This document shows, one piece after another, positions 17,207-25,731 of a stretch of 64,000 bases of DNA. The notes under the pieces were generated by a model. That model was not told the DNA's origin. It searched no databases and worked only from the letters and a program-made list of their open reading frames with translations. Position 1 is the first letter of the stretch. The number at the start of each line of letters is the position of its first letter. Origin of the DNA: an uncultured Flavobacteriaceae bacterium (GTDB lineage Bacteria > Bacteroidota > Bacteroidia > Flavobacteriales > Flavobacteriaceae); contig CAJIYH010000003.1 in assembly GCA_905181615.1 (NCBI GenBank), positions 1 to 64,000 of the forward strand. The letters run 5' to 3'. The position numbers and the translations under genes were made by a program.

Positions 17207-17977
17207 ATGGCAAAATTACCGAAAAAACATCAATTTTTAGACTTATCTGATTACGGACGCTCATCTGGGCATTGGATTGCAAGTAAACTTCAGCACACTG
17301 CTTTCACACCTATTCATGTAACTACCCTGTTTATTATAACCGGATTTACAGCAATCGGATTCTTATTAAATGGATACCTGATAACGTCTGCTTTTTTTAT
17401 AATATTAAAATCCATTATAGATGCTGCAGACGGTGAATTGTCGCGTCTAAAAAAAAGCCCTTCATATGTTGGACGTTATTACGATTCAATAGCAGATTTA
17501 TTACTTAATTTTTGTTTTTTATTAACCTTTTGGTACATCACCGATATTTCCATAATTTTTATGCTAATAGCTTTTTTTGGAATCCAACTTCAAGGGACTC
17601 TTTACAACTACTATTATGTGATTTTACGAAATTCCGTACAAGGTGATTCAACCAGTCGAGTTTTTGAAAACAGCAAACCCAAAGCTTTAAAAGGCGAAAG
17701 TCAGTCGAGGGTAAATCTATTTTATAAAATTTACAATACTTTATATATTTGTTTTGACAAAAGCATCTATTATATGGATAAAAATGCAAGTCACAGCAAG
17801 CCTTTTCCAAAGTGGTTTATGACGCTAATTTCTTTATATGGACTCGGATTTCAATTACTACTTATGTCGCTTATGTTGGTGTTTAAACTTCAAAGCTTTG
17901 TAATTCCCTTTTTTATTGGATATTCAGTTTTAATAATAGTATTTGTTTGTATTAGGAAGCTAATTCTTAAACCTTAA
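17207..17977 (+). CDS. CDP-alcohol phosphatidyltransferase family membrane protein
   Basis: A 256-aa inner-membrane protein with about six hydrophobic segments. The family motif is D72-x2-D75-G76-x2-S79-R80-x8-G89-x3-D93-x3-D97, with Ser in place of the usual Ala before Arg. The four aspartates bind metal and the CDP-alcohol. Family members make phospholipids by transferring a phosphatidyl group to an alcohol; the acceptor cannot be told from sequence. A basic loop follows the third helix. Its stop codon overlaps, convergently, the end of the broken folE. Confidence 0.88.
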   Translation: MAKLPKKHQFLDLSDYGRSSGHWIASKLQHTAFTPIHVTTLFIITGFTAIGFLLNGYLITSAFFIILKSIIDAADGELSRLKKSPSYVGRYYDSIADLLLNFCFLLTFWYITDISIIFMLIAFFGIQLQGTLYNYYYVILRNSVQGDSTSRVFENSKPKALKGESQSRVNLFYKIYNTLYICFDKSIYYMDKNASHSKPFPKWFMTLISLYGLGFQLLLMSLMLVFKLQSFVIPFFIGYSVLIIVFVCIRKLILKP

Positions 17978-18568
17978 GACAAACTTGAGGTAATCAGCTT
18001 TAAGAATTCATTTCGAGTATCTGTTTCTTTAAAAGACCCCCTAAAACCTGATGTGGTGGTGGTCGAGTTCTGCTTTTGAACACCTCTCATCATCATGCAC
18101 ATGTGAGAAGCTTCAATTACAACCGCAACACTTAGGTTTAAGGGTATCGTTAATGCATTCTAAAATTTGTTCTGCATGCGTTCTTGAACTTGCAAACGTT
18201 TTGCAAAAACATCAACAACCCTAGGTATTTTACTCAATCCAACAATATGACCATTGGTAATATAGGCAATATGTGCTTTTCCAAAAAAAGGTAGGATATG
18301 ATGTTCACAAAGTGAATATAATTCAATGTCTTTAACGATTACCATTTCCTTATATTCTTCCTTAAACTTAACACTTTCCATAAATTTGCTTTGGATCCGT
18401 TTAATAGCCACTAGTTGAAAATTTCATTGCTTTAGAAGCGCGTTCGGAAGTTTTGACTAGACCTTCACGATCAATATTTTCACCTAAAAGACTGATAATA
18501 TTCGAAAAATTTATTTTTAATTCTTCAGTTAAGGAGGTGTTTTCAATTTTAAAGTTTTCGTTAATCAT
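17974..18568 (-). pseudogene. folE: Broken GTP cyclohydrolase I
   Basis: Translating in several frames recovers most of FolE. It starts MINENFKIEN at 18568. [14 protein letters not shown] is followed by a stop near 18400. A shifted frame (18160-18411) carries [28 protein letters not shown] and [13 protein letters not shown]. Another shift near 18140-18180 reaches [14 protein letters not shown] and the C-terminus. The zinc-ligand Cys and His residues survive, but at least three frame disruptions make the gene non-functional. FolE normally makes dihydroneopterin triphosphate for folate or queuosine synthesis, so another copy is expected elsewhere. Confidence 0.88.
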
Positions 18569-18724
18569 ATGTTTTAAAAGTTGTTATTAAATTTTCTATG
18601 TTCATGCAATGTGTTAAAAAGAACTCGAAAGGGGGTGCTTAAAAAATTATGGTGAGTTAAACATTTCTGAATTTAGACTAATACAAAACTAAAGATTCGG
18701 AAAACCTTTTATTGGTAATTCGCT

Positions 18725-19027
18725 CTAATCAAGCTTAAGGGGTTTCCTGTTATCTTGTGATATGTCTTTGAAAATATCCTCTATATAAGCTACAATGTTT
18801 AAACCTTTTGAATCTAGTATTGCATCACCTCCTGTTAGGTTAGCAAATTCCTGAGTTACAATTATATTCCTATTGAGTTGTCCCAGAAGTAACTCTCTTT
18901 TCACATCTTCTATTATTTCTTCTTTACTTTTGTTTGAGTTTAGTATATCAATCAAGTTATCGAAGTGTTCAGCTTCCTTATCAAGTTGGTTCCTAAGCAC
19001 GATTAATCTTTTAGTAGTTTTATTCAT
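18725..19027 (-). CDS. Small helical protein of unknown function
   Basis: A 100-aa, charged, predicted mostly helical cytosolic protein. The first ~55 residues (RLIVLRNQLDKEAEHFDNLIDIL...) could form a coiled coil. The C-terminal half contains LTGGDAILDSKGLNIVAYIEDIFKD. No known domain, signal peptide or catalytic motif was recognised. It is isolated between the broken folE and a lipoprotein gene, so neighbours give no functional hint. Confidence 0.5.
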   Translation of the reverse strand: MNKTTKRLIVLRNQLDKEAEHFDNLIDILNSNKSKEEIIEDVKRELLLGQLNRNIIVTQEFANLTGGDAILDSKGLNIVAYIEDIFKDISQDNRKPLKLD

Positions 19028-19086
19028 ATTTCAAATATAAAAATTACAACTAAATAGTTAAAAAAATATTTCCTCGAATCTTTTTC

Positions 19087-20145
19087 CTACTTAAAAGTCA
19101 ATTTAGAAATCTTCCCTTTTCCTGCGGCATAAGCAACGGAATCGTTTAGGAAACGAACGGTATAAAATCCTTCATCGCTCAGGTGTTTCCAGGTTGAACC
19201 GGTATCAGAAGAATAATCCACCCCATCAAAGCCAACGGCTAGCAATTGAACCCCTTTGCTATTTGGGAAATATTGAACACAACTCCGATAGCCCGGATTT
19301 TGATTGTTGGCAACTACATTCCAGGTTTTACCTCCATCGGATGTTCTGATTTTATTTAAACTGTCTATTTTAGGTTTGGTGTAATCTCCCCCAACAGCAT
19401 ATCCGTTTTTTTTATCATAAAAATCTATACTAAATATTCCTGTAGTTGGTTCTCCTTGTAAAATAGGAGTTTCTGTAACAACCCAACTAAGCCCCTTGTC
19501 ATTAGAAAAATAAACCCTGCTGTTCAATCCTCCTGTGGCTATCCAAGTTTCATTTTTGACAATAGAAATATTAGAATCACTGGCAGCAAAAAAGCCTTCG
19601 TTCTCTTTTATATCGCTAAAAACAGAACAATCGAGTTTATTCCATGAGTCTCCACCATCTCTAGTTATTAGGATGCTTATGCAATTGTCTGTATAATCTC
19701 CTACCGCAATTCCCTCTTCGTTATTCCAAAATTCCATGGAATCGTAAAATACCTTTTGATGAGATTCTATATAAACTACTTTTCCGTTTTTAAACAATAG
19801 AGCCGGATTTGAAATTGAGATTGCAAAAACATCTTCGTCTGTTAAGGCCAAAGCTCTAAAGTTTGGATTCAGAGAGTCCTTATCAGATAGATAATGCTCT
19901 TGTTTGATTTGTTCAGGAGCATTAGACTCAAATGAATAGATCAAGCCTGTTGCGCTAGCACTATAAATCTTATTATTTTTAATTTCAAGGGCTCTTATAT
20001 TTATGGTAGAATCTAATAAAATTGGACTGATTTTTAAACCACTAAAAGATCTAGTATTATTAAAATTTGAATCCCTACAGCTGCTTAAAAAACTAAAAAA
20101 AACGACTAAGAGTATTAACTTGAAAAGAGGTTTTCTGTAAAACAT
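19087..20145 (-). CDS. YCF48/BNR-repeat beta-propeller lipoprotein
   Basis: A 352-aa lipoprotein (LLVVFFSFLSSC, Cys about residue 23) with repeated BNR/YCF48-like blades: TRDGGDSWNKLDC, SNDKGLSWVVTETP, RTSDGGKTWNVVANN and SSDTGSTWKHLSDEG. These Asp-box motifs define a sialidase-like or HCF136-like propeller. In Bacteroidetes such proteins are often annotated as oxidoreductase or photosystem II stability-like, but their role is not known. It is monocistronic with a short AT-rich upstream region. The fold is well supported; the function is not. Confidence 0.83.
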   Translation of the reverse strand: MFYRKPLFKLILLVVFFSFLSSCRDSNFNNTRSFSGLKISPILLDSTINIRALEIKNNKIYSASATGLIYSFESNAPEQIKQEHYLSDKDSLNPNFRALALTDEDVFAISISNPALLFKNGKVVYIESHQKVFYDSMEFWNNEEGIAVGDYTDNCISILITRDGGDSWNKLDCSVFSDIKENEGFFAASDSNISIVKNETWIATGGLNSRVYFSNDKGLSWVVTETPILQGEPTTGIFSIDFYDKKNGYAVGGDYTKPKIDSLNKIRTSDGGKTWNVVANNQNPGYRSCVQYFPNSKGVQLLAVGFDGVDYSSDTGSTWKHLSDEGFYTVRFLNDSVAYAAGKGKISKLTFK

Positions 20146-20241
20146 AAATAGTCAAATTGAGTTTAAATTTAAAACAATTAAAGTTATGTTTAATTTGAAA
20201 ACAATGCAAGACATTAGTATCTTCCATTAAATTAAAAAGTT

Positions 20242-21858
20242 ATGGCTCAATCATTTGACTATATAATTATTGGAGCAGGTTCAGCAGGTTGTGTTATGGC
20301 TAACCGATTATCAGAAAATCCTGAGAACTCGGTTTTACTATTAGAAGCAGGAGGACCCGATACCAATATGAACATTCATATCCCTGGTGCTTATTTAAAA
20401 ATACACAAGAGTAAAGACGATTGGGGTTTTTGGACCGAAGAACAATCTAATGTATTGGAGCGAAAAATATATTTACCACGAGGTAAAACACTAGGAGGTA
20501 GCAGTTCAACTAATGCAATGGCTTATGTTCGGGGTAACGCTTCTGATTATGACAGCTGGGCTTCGTTAGGCAATTCTGGATGGGGCTTTAAGGATGTACT
20601 CCCCTATTTTAAACGTTCAGAAAATCATGCTCAAGCAGATTTGTTAGATAAAGGATATCACGGTGTTTCGGGAGAACTTGGGGTTACCTATCCCGCCAAA
20701 TTTAAATCGGCTTTTTTAGAGGGGTTTCTCACCGCATGTTCTGCAATAGGCATTCCCAGAACTACCGATTATAACGGTACAAAACAAGTGGGTGCTAGTG
20801 CTGTTCAAAGCACGATAAAAAATGGCAAAAGAATGAGTGGGGCTGTAGCTTTTCTAAAGCCTGTTTTAAAACGACCTAACCTAACGGCTATTACAAAAGC
20901 TCAAGTCGAAAAAATAATTTTAAAAGACAAAAAAGCTGTTGGTGTTCAATACACTAAAGGCTCAAAATCTATATATGTTGAAGCAAAAAAAGAAGTTATT
21001 TTATCCGCCGGATCTTTTCAATCGCCGCAGCTTTTAATGCTTTCTGGAATTGGGGATTCAACTGAGCTAAATAAGCACGGAATTGAATGTCTACACGAAC
21101 TAGAAGGTGTTGGTAAAAACCTTCAAGACCATTTGTTTTTCCCTATTTCTGGGCAATCAAATACGCAAGGCGGTGTTAACCACTTCATTCCACCTTTTCA
21201 GCAATTCAAAGCAGCTTGGAACTATTTTATAAATAAAAAAGGAGTTTTTTGCACCGGGCCTCTCGAAGGAATGGCTTTTTTTGATATTGATCAGAAAGGG
21301 GAACAAGTAAATTTTCAATTTCACTTTTCTCCGATGTGGTTGGGACATGAATATGGCTATGATGCTTATGACCTCAATGGATTTCCACGCAGCGATGGTT
21401 TTACTATTTTTCCGACACTATTACACCCCAAAAGTCGAGGTACAGTAACCCTATCATCTGCAGACCCTAAAGCTGAACCGATAATTCAACCTAATTTTTT
21501 AGAAGAAAAAGAAGACCTGGATCAGCTCGTAAAAGGAGGGGATTTAGTCTTTAAAATGATGGAACATGAAGCATTAAAAAAGCACACCAAAACAAAAGGG
21601 CTTCCACACGACCGAAACAATAAGGATGCGCTTATCGAACACATCAAGAAAACTGTGGAAACCGTATATCATCCAGTCGGAACCTGTAAAATGGGCAACG
21701 ATGATTTGGCAGTAGTTGATTCTTCCCTAAAAGTACATGGAATTACAAACCTCCGCGTGGTAGATGCCTCAATAATGCCTAAAATTGTTTCTGGAAACAC
21801 AAACGCTCCGGTATTTATGATCGCTGAAAAAGCTGCTGACATGATTCTAAACTCTTAA
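20242..21858 (+). CDS. GMC-family FAD-dependent oxidoreductase (choline dehydrogenase-like)
   Basis: A 538-aa cytosolic flavoprotein. The N-terminal FAD-binding motif is IIIGAGSAGCVMANRLSE (residues 8-25). GMC signature regions include GGSSSTNAMAYVRG and LSAGSFQSPQLLMLSG. The C-terminal active-site region is VYHPVGTCKMG, followed by NAPVFMIAEKAADMI. GMC enzymes oxidise primary or secondary alcohols. BetA-like proteins are often called choline dehydrogenase, but no betaine genes are nearby, so the substrate is unknown. The gene is intact with a simple ATG start. Confidence 0.9.
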   Translation: MAQSFDYIIIGAGSAGCVMANRLSENPENSVLLLEAGGPDTNMNIHIPGAYLKIHKSKDDWGFWTEEQSNVLERKIYLPRGKTLGGSSSTNAMAYVRGNASDYDSWASLGNSGWGFKDVLPYFKRSENHAQADLLDKGYHGVSGELGVTYPAKFKSAFLEGFLTACSAIGIPRTTDYNGTKQVGASAVQSTIKNGKRMSGAVAFLKPVLKRPNLTAITKAQVEKIILKDKKAVGVQYTKGSKSIYVEAKKEVILSAGSFQSPQLLMLSGIGDSTELNKHGIECLHELEGVGKNLQDHLFFPISGQSNTQGGVNHFIPPFQQFKAAWNYFINKKGVFCTGPLEGMAFFDIDQKGEQVNFQFHFSPMWLGHEYGYDAYDLNGFPRSDGFTIFPTLLHPKSRGTVTLSSADPKAEPIIQPNFLEEKEDLDQLVKGGDLVFKMMEHEALKKHTKTKGLPHDRNNKDALIEHIKKTVETVYHPVGTCKMGNDDLAVVDSSLKVHGITNLRVVDASIMPKIVSGNTNAPVFMIAEKAADMILNS

Positions 21859-22361
21859 AATAGGTGTAGAAAATCTGTGATCGCTAGACCAAAATAATTT
21901 TAGGTATTATTGCTTAACTATCGTCTCGGATTCTATCTTCTTCTTGAGTATCATTCCGATCGGTTTTATCCTTACCAAATTTAGACCCAAAGCTATACAA
22001 TAATCTAAGTTGGTCTATATATGTAAATACAAGATACCCTCATATAAATTCATTTCTAATAACCAATGGCCTTGAAATCTTCATAAAATGAAATAAGAGT
22101 TTCTTTTGACGGCTTGTTGGATTGAAAAAAGTATTAATTAATAGGTTTTTTAGTTGTTTGTACATAATTAAATATAGAATTACCAAAATACAATTGTAAT
22201 GCTTAAGAAGCAAACAACCTTTTACATCAATAAAATAGAGGGATAGATAAAAGAAAAAGGCTAGAACAAGCGGTTATCCAAATACAAAATATTTATGAAT
22301 GTTTTCTAAAATTTAAAAAAATAAAATCAATAACTTTAAAAAAATAATTTATTCAAAACAT
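21859..22361. other. 503-bp intergenic region with an outer-membrane-protein remnant
   Basis: On the minus strand, about 21908-22018 encodes DQLRLLYSFGSKFGKDKTD and a short acidic end. This resembles the extreme C-terminus of TonB-dependent/outer-membrane beta-barrel proteins of the PF14905 type. No upstream part of such a gene is present, so it is a remnant. The remaining sequence to 22361 is AT-rich, with no recognisable gene. The final ~40 bases presumably hold the promoter of the next gene. Confidence 0.5.
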
Positions 22362-22949
22362 ATGTTTACTTATAATACCGAATTAACTGAAAAATTCAAT
22401 AGTGCTTTCAAGGTTGATCAGATTTACTCCCATTCTGAATTAAGAGACTTTCTTGAAAACGACAGTTCTTTTTCAGTGAAAAATGTTGCTGCTTATTCTT
22501 ATAACAGGTGGAACAAAGGGATGAACGAGATTTTCCCACTGCTAGAATGGATGAATAGAGGATATTATAAGTATTTAGGAGAAAATAATGAGTACAACGG
22601 TATAATTATCCATCATCCCCAAGAAGGTATTCCTTATAGAATGGGAGAATTTAGAGAAGGTGAGCTAACTTTCGAAAACGGATTCAAGGATTTTAAAGAT
22701 TGGAAAGATTCTACCGACTATGGTATAAAAATTATAGACTTTAATTCTAAAGTTACATTTGAGTCATTAGACAAAAAAATCACTCAAAGGAAAATGATTA
22801 AAGAAATCAAAGAAGAGCGAATTAAATTTGATGATGGCTATTCGAATCTATATGCAAATTCGGTTCTAGGTAAACTTTTAAAGTATAAGATTGAAGGTGA
22901 TCAATTTGAATTTGGTCAAATAACTTATGTCATAAAAGACATTTGTTGA
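22362..22949 (+). CDS. Hypothetical cytosolic protein
   Basis: A 195-aa soluble protein without a signal peptide or membrane segment. It has aromatic-rich stretches, VAAYSYNRWNKGM and EWMNRGYYKYLGENNEYNGI, then IIHHPQEGIPYRMGEFREGE. A Lys/Glu-rich helix (TQRKMIKEIKEERIKFDDGY) leads to a C-terminal beta-like end. No family was recognised. It stands alone, converging with the bestrophin-like gene. Its unbroken frame suggests it is real. Accessory or island cargo is possible but not demonstrated. Confidence 0.5.
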   Translation: MFTYNTELTEKFNSAFKVDQIYSHSELRDFLENDSSFSVKNVAAYSYNRWNKGMNEIFPLLEWMNRGYYKYLGENNEYNGIIIHHPQEGIPYRMGEFREGELTFENGFKDFKDWKDSTDYGIKIIDFNSKVTFESLDKKITQRKMIKEIKEERIKFDDGYSNLYANSVLGKLLKYKIEGDQFEFGQITYVIKDIC

Positions 22950-22968
22950 TTTTTAGATATTTAAATGA

Positions 22969-23757
22969 TTAGTTGTCTTCACCTGCATACAAAGACTCCC
23001 AATCATTAACCTTCATCGCCTCTATGTTCAAGTCATCTAGACCTTTTTGGTCAAATGGATTTTCAATATAATCCTGTACATTATAGAGAGCCATTAAAAC
23101 AAAACTTACAACCAAAGAGAACATTAAAGAAACTATTGATTCTAATTGAAATCCGGTTCCTGAACTTGTTACAATTAATTGAGAGTTGTATAAAAATGGT
23201 GAAAAGTAAATAAAAATCAAACAGTATTTTCTTAATGAAATTGGGGTTCCATGTATTTTTATACCTCGTATTTGTTCCGCAGAGAGAAACAACTCATTTT
23301 TAACCCTAATAAGGCTGTCTTTTTCTCTTTCGTTGAATAGTTTTTTGTGAGAATCAATAATAAGCAACACTTCTTTTCTTTTCTCCCTTATTAAGCCAAA
23401 ATCATTATCCGAAGAGGTGTTAATTAAGTAATTATTTAAATCCGTCTGAACTCCAACCAACTTATTGAATAAGCTTACATAATCTTTTTTATTTACTTCA
23501 TCTACAGCATAAAAAATATTGGTTAAGTCAATTATTTTGTTTCTAAACTCAGAAAATAATGTAATGGCTTCTTGTCGTCTTTGATAAGCGCTTGTAATTG
23601 AAAAAACCAATGGAAAGACAATAGCAATACTAATTATTGTAAAATCAATTTTAATGTCGATTTTATACTTGTCATATAAAAAGTAGATGAGAATTGTTTC
23701 TATTAAGATGATTACAATCCTATAATTTAAGACTGATGCTAGTGCTTTTGAATTCAT
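22969..23757 (-). CDS. Membrane protein, bestrophin/DUF4239-like (tentative)
   Basis: A 262-aa protein with two N-terminal helices (IVIILIETILIYFLY and FTIISIAIVFPLVFSIT), a long charged cytoplasmic helical part, and two C-terminal helices (CLIFIYFSPFLYNSQLIV and LMFSLVVSFVLMALYNV). The end YIENPFDQKGLDDLNIE resembles the conserved exit segment of bestrophin-like channels. The similarity is by eye and moderate. It follows the 75-aa membrane gene by 35 bases on the same strand, so the two probably form an operon. Confidence 0.55.
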   Translation of the reverse strand: MNSKALASVLNYRIVIILIETILIYFLYDKYKIDIKIDFTIISIAIVFPLVFSITSAYQRRQEAITLFSEFRNKIIDLTNIFYAVDEVNKKDYVSLFNKLVGVQTDLNNYLINTSSDNDFGLIREKRKEVLLIIDSHKKLFNEREKDSLIRVKNELFLSAEQIRGIKIHGTPISLRKYCLIFIYFSPFLYNSQLIVTSSGTGFQLESIVSLMFSLVVSFVLMALYNVQDYIENPFDQKGLDDLNIEAMKVNDWESLYAGEDN

Positions 23758-23792
23758 TATAATTTATTTGTTTTTTAAAAAACAGTATGTTT

Positions 23793-24020
23793 TTACATAA
23801 AAGTCGACTTACTTAATAAAAACCCTATGGCTATTCCTAAAAAAAGAATGATAAAATTTTTCATTTTAAAAAGAAATCCATATTTCTCCCAAGTGTCTGG
23901 GATTTCGTTTTTATTCTCATCTAAAGCAAAGCCAGATTTAGTGGAATATTTTGCATACCAATAAAAAAATAAGGTGCAAATGGTAATACCTAAAATAATT
24001 AAAAATATAGTGTCAATCAT
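23793..24020 (-). CDS. 75-aa membrane protein of unknown function
   Basis: Two hydrophobic segments (FLIILGITICTLFFYWYA and FIILFLGIAIGFLLSKS) flank a polar loop containing KNEIPDTWEKYGFLFK. NEIPDTWE resembles short acidic segments found in other small Bacteroidetes membrane proteins, but no function is known. It is likely the first gene of a two-gene unit with the bestrophin-like protein downstream. Confidence 0.55.
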   Translation of the reverse strand: MIDTIFLIILGITICTLFFYWYAKYSTKSGFALDENKNEIPDTWEKYGFLFKMKNFIILFLGIAIGFLLSKSTFM

Positions 24021-24184
24021 AGTGATTTATTTTATATCATATCTCTATAACGTCTAAAGGATTAAAATTATTACAACCAACTATTTTAAACTTATAAAAC
24101 GTCAAAACTTTATTACTGCCAAAATTATAACTATTAATTATTATGGACTCATATGACGTTACTTCATTTATACTGCAACCAATC

Positions 24185-24364
24185 TTATTTTGTAAGTTTA
24201 TATAAGAATAAGATTGAAAACACTGTGCCTGAAAGTGCTGCTGGAATTATAAGTAACTCATGAAAAACACCTATAAGTGTTGAATGAATTTCAAGTTTAT
24301 ACAGTACATAAAAGAAACCCACTACACTCCAGCTTGATAAGGCAACTATCAAGGATTTTTTCAC
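24185..24364 (-). CDS. 59-aa two-helix membrane ORF with GTG start (possibly truncated)
   Basis: Reading from a GTG at 24364, the frame gives KKSLIVALSSWSVVGFFYVLY, then HELLIIPAALSGTVFSILFLY and a stop at 24185. Two transmembrane helices with a short HSTLIGVFHELL link are clear. No ATG exists upstream in frame before a stop (TAG), so either GTG is used or the 5' end is lost. It lies just after the M19 dipeptidase stop on the same strand. A gene or a remnant are both possible. Confidence 0.4.
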   Translation of the reverse strand: MKKSLIVALSSWSVVGFFYVLYKLEIHSTLIGVFHELLIIPAALSGTVFSILFLYKLTK

Positions 24365-24374
24365 AATCTATAGT

Positions 24375-25664
24375 TTATAATTCTTGTAATTCGGCAGCTA
24401 CTGCTTCGACGCGCTCCATTACTCTCAACAAGTTTCCACCCCATATTTTCGCGATTTCATCTTGAGTATATCCTCGTTTCACTAGTTCTTTGGTTACATT
24501 CAAGGATTCAGAAGCATTGTTCCATCCTTCAATTCCACCCCCACCATCGAAATCAGAGCTAATTCCAACATGATCAATTCCAATTTTATTTTTGATGTAG
24601 TCAATATGATCAACAAAATCAGAAACAGAAACAGGAGGAACTTGCTTTTTAAGTTCTTTTATTTCATCTTCAGCTAATTTCATAAGCTTTTTATTCTCCT
24701 GAAGATAAGCTTGACGATCATCAAAGCTTAAAGCTCTAACTTCATATTTATCTAGAACAGTAATGTTGTTGTTTGCTCCTACAACTTTTAGAAGAGAATC
24801 TTTAGCTTTTTTATAATCGTTGTGTTTCTGAGTATTTAAGTAGGAACTAAATGCTACTGTTTGGACTACACCCTGACTTTTTTTTACCCATTGGAGTTGT
24901 TCGTCGTCTAAATTTCTAGAATGATTGCATAAAGCACGAGCTGACGAGTGAGATGCCATGAGTGGTGTTTTAGAATGCAATGCCATTTGACGAATTGCTT
25001 CTTTTGAGGGATGAGAAATATCGACCATAATACCGTAATAGTTCATTTTTTCGATCACTTTTTTACCCAAGTCACTAAGTCCATTATGAAGATAAATACT
25101 GTCTCTTTCGCCAGTATTAGAATCTGATAATTGACTGTGCCCATTATGAGCTAAAGACATATAACGTGCTCCTCTGTTATAAAATACCTCAACATTATTA
25201 ATATCCTCTCCAATTGGAAAACCATTCTCGACACCAATCATCGCTATTTTTTTTCCACTTTTCCAAATACGTCTAACATCTGCAGCAGTTAAAGCCAATT
25301 CTATTCGATCTGATGCATAATCAGTTACTAATCTATGAATAGCATTGAACTTATCGTCTGCATTTGCGGCTGCCTTTGCATATCCCGCTTCATTTAGTTC
25401 ACCTTGACCAGTATAAACTATAAACCAAGCTACGTCTAATCCTCCTTCTTCCATTCCTGGAATGTGAACCTGAGATTTTGTTTCAATACTATAATTTAAA
25501 GAGTCCGTGAAATTTCCAATGTCAATATCATCGTGAGTATCTATAGTAATTACCGCCTGATGAATTTGTTCTGCTGTTGTCATCGATTTGTTTTTACCTT
25601 CTCCTGTACAGCTAAAAAAAAGAAGCGCACTAAAAAGGTTAGCTGTTTGATAAATGAGTCGCAT
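24375..25664 (-). CDS. Membrane dipeptidase family (M19) lipoprotein
   Basis: A 429-aa exported protein with a lipoprotein signal (LFSALLFFSC, Cys about residue 19). M19/renal-dipeptidase landmarks follow: TIDTHDDIDIGN with the first metal ligands, GVENGFPIGEDINN with the bridging Glu, DISHPSKEAIRQMA, ASHSSARALCNHSRNLDD and SSDFDGGGGIEGWN. Family enzymes hydrolyse dipeptides, including those with D-residues, using two zinc ions. Surface anchoring suggests peptide scavenging. It is monocistronic, with about 67 bases separating it from kynureninase upstream. Confidence 0.92.
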   Translation of the reverse strand: MRLIYQTANLFSALLFFSCTGEGKNKSMTTAEQIHQAVITIDTHDDIDIGNFTDSLNYSIETKSQVHIPGMEEGGLDVAWFIVYTGQGELNEAGYAKAAANADDKFNAIHRLVTDYASDRIELALTAADVRRIWKSGKKIAMIGVENGFPIGEDINNVEVFYNRGARYMSLAHNGHSQLSDSNTGERDSIYLHNGLSDLGKKVIEKMNYYGIMVDISHPSKEAIRQMALHSKTPLMASHSSARALCNHSRNLDDEQLQWVKKSQGVVQTVAFSSYLNTQKHNDYKKAKDSLLKVVGANNNITVLDKYEVRALSFDDRQAYLQENKKLMKLAEDEIKELKKQVPPVSVSDFVDHIDYIKNKIGIDHVGISSDFDGGGGIEGWNNASESLNVTKELVKRGYTQDEIAKIWGGNLLRVMERVEAVAAELQEL

Positions 25665-25731
25665 AATTATAATGATTTTTGACTAAGGTAAATAAACTTT
25701 TTAAAGTGCTCAAAAACAACCTACTATTTGA

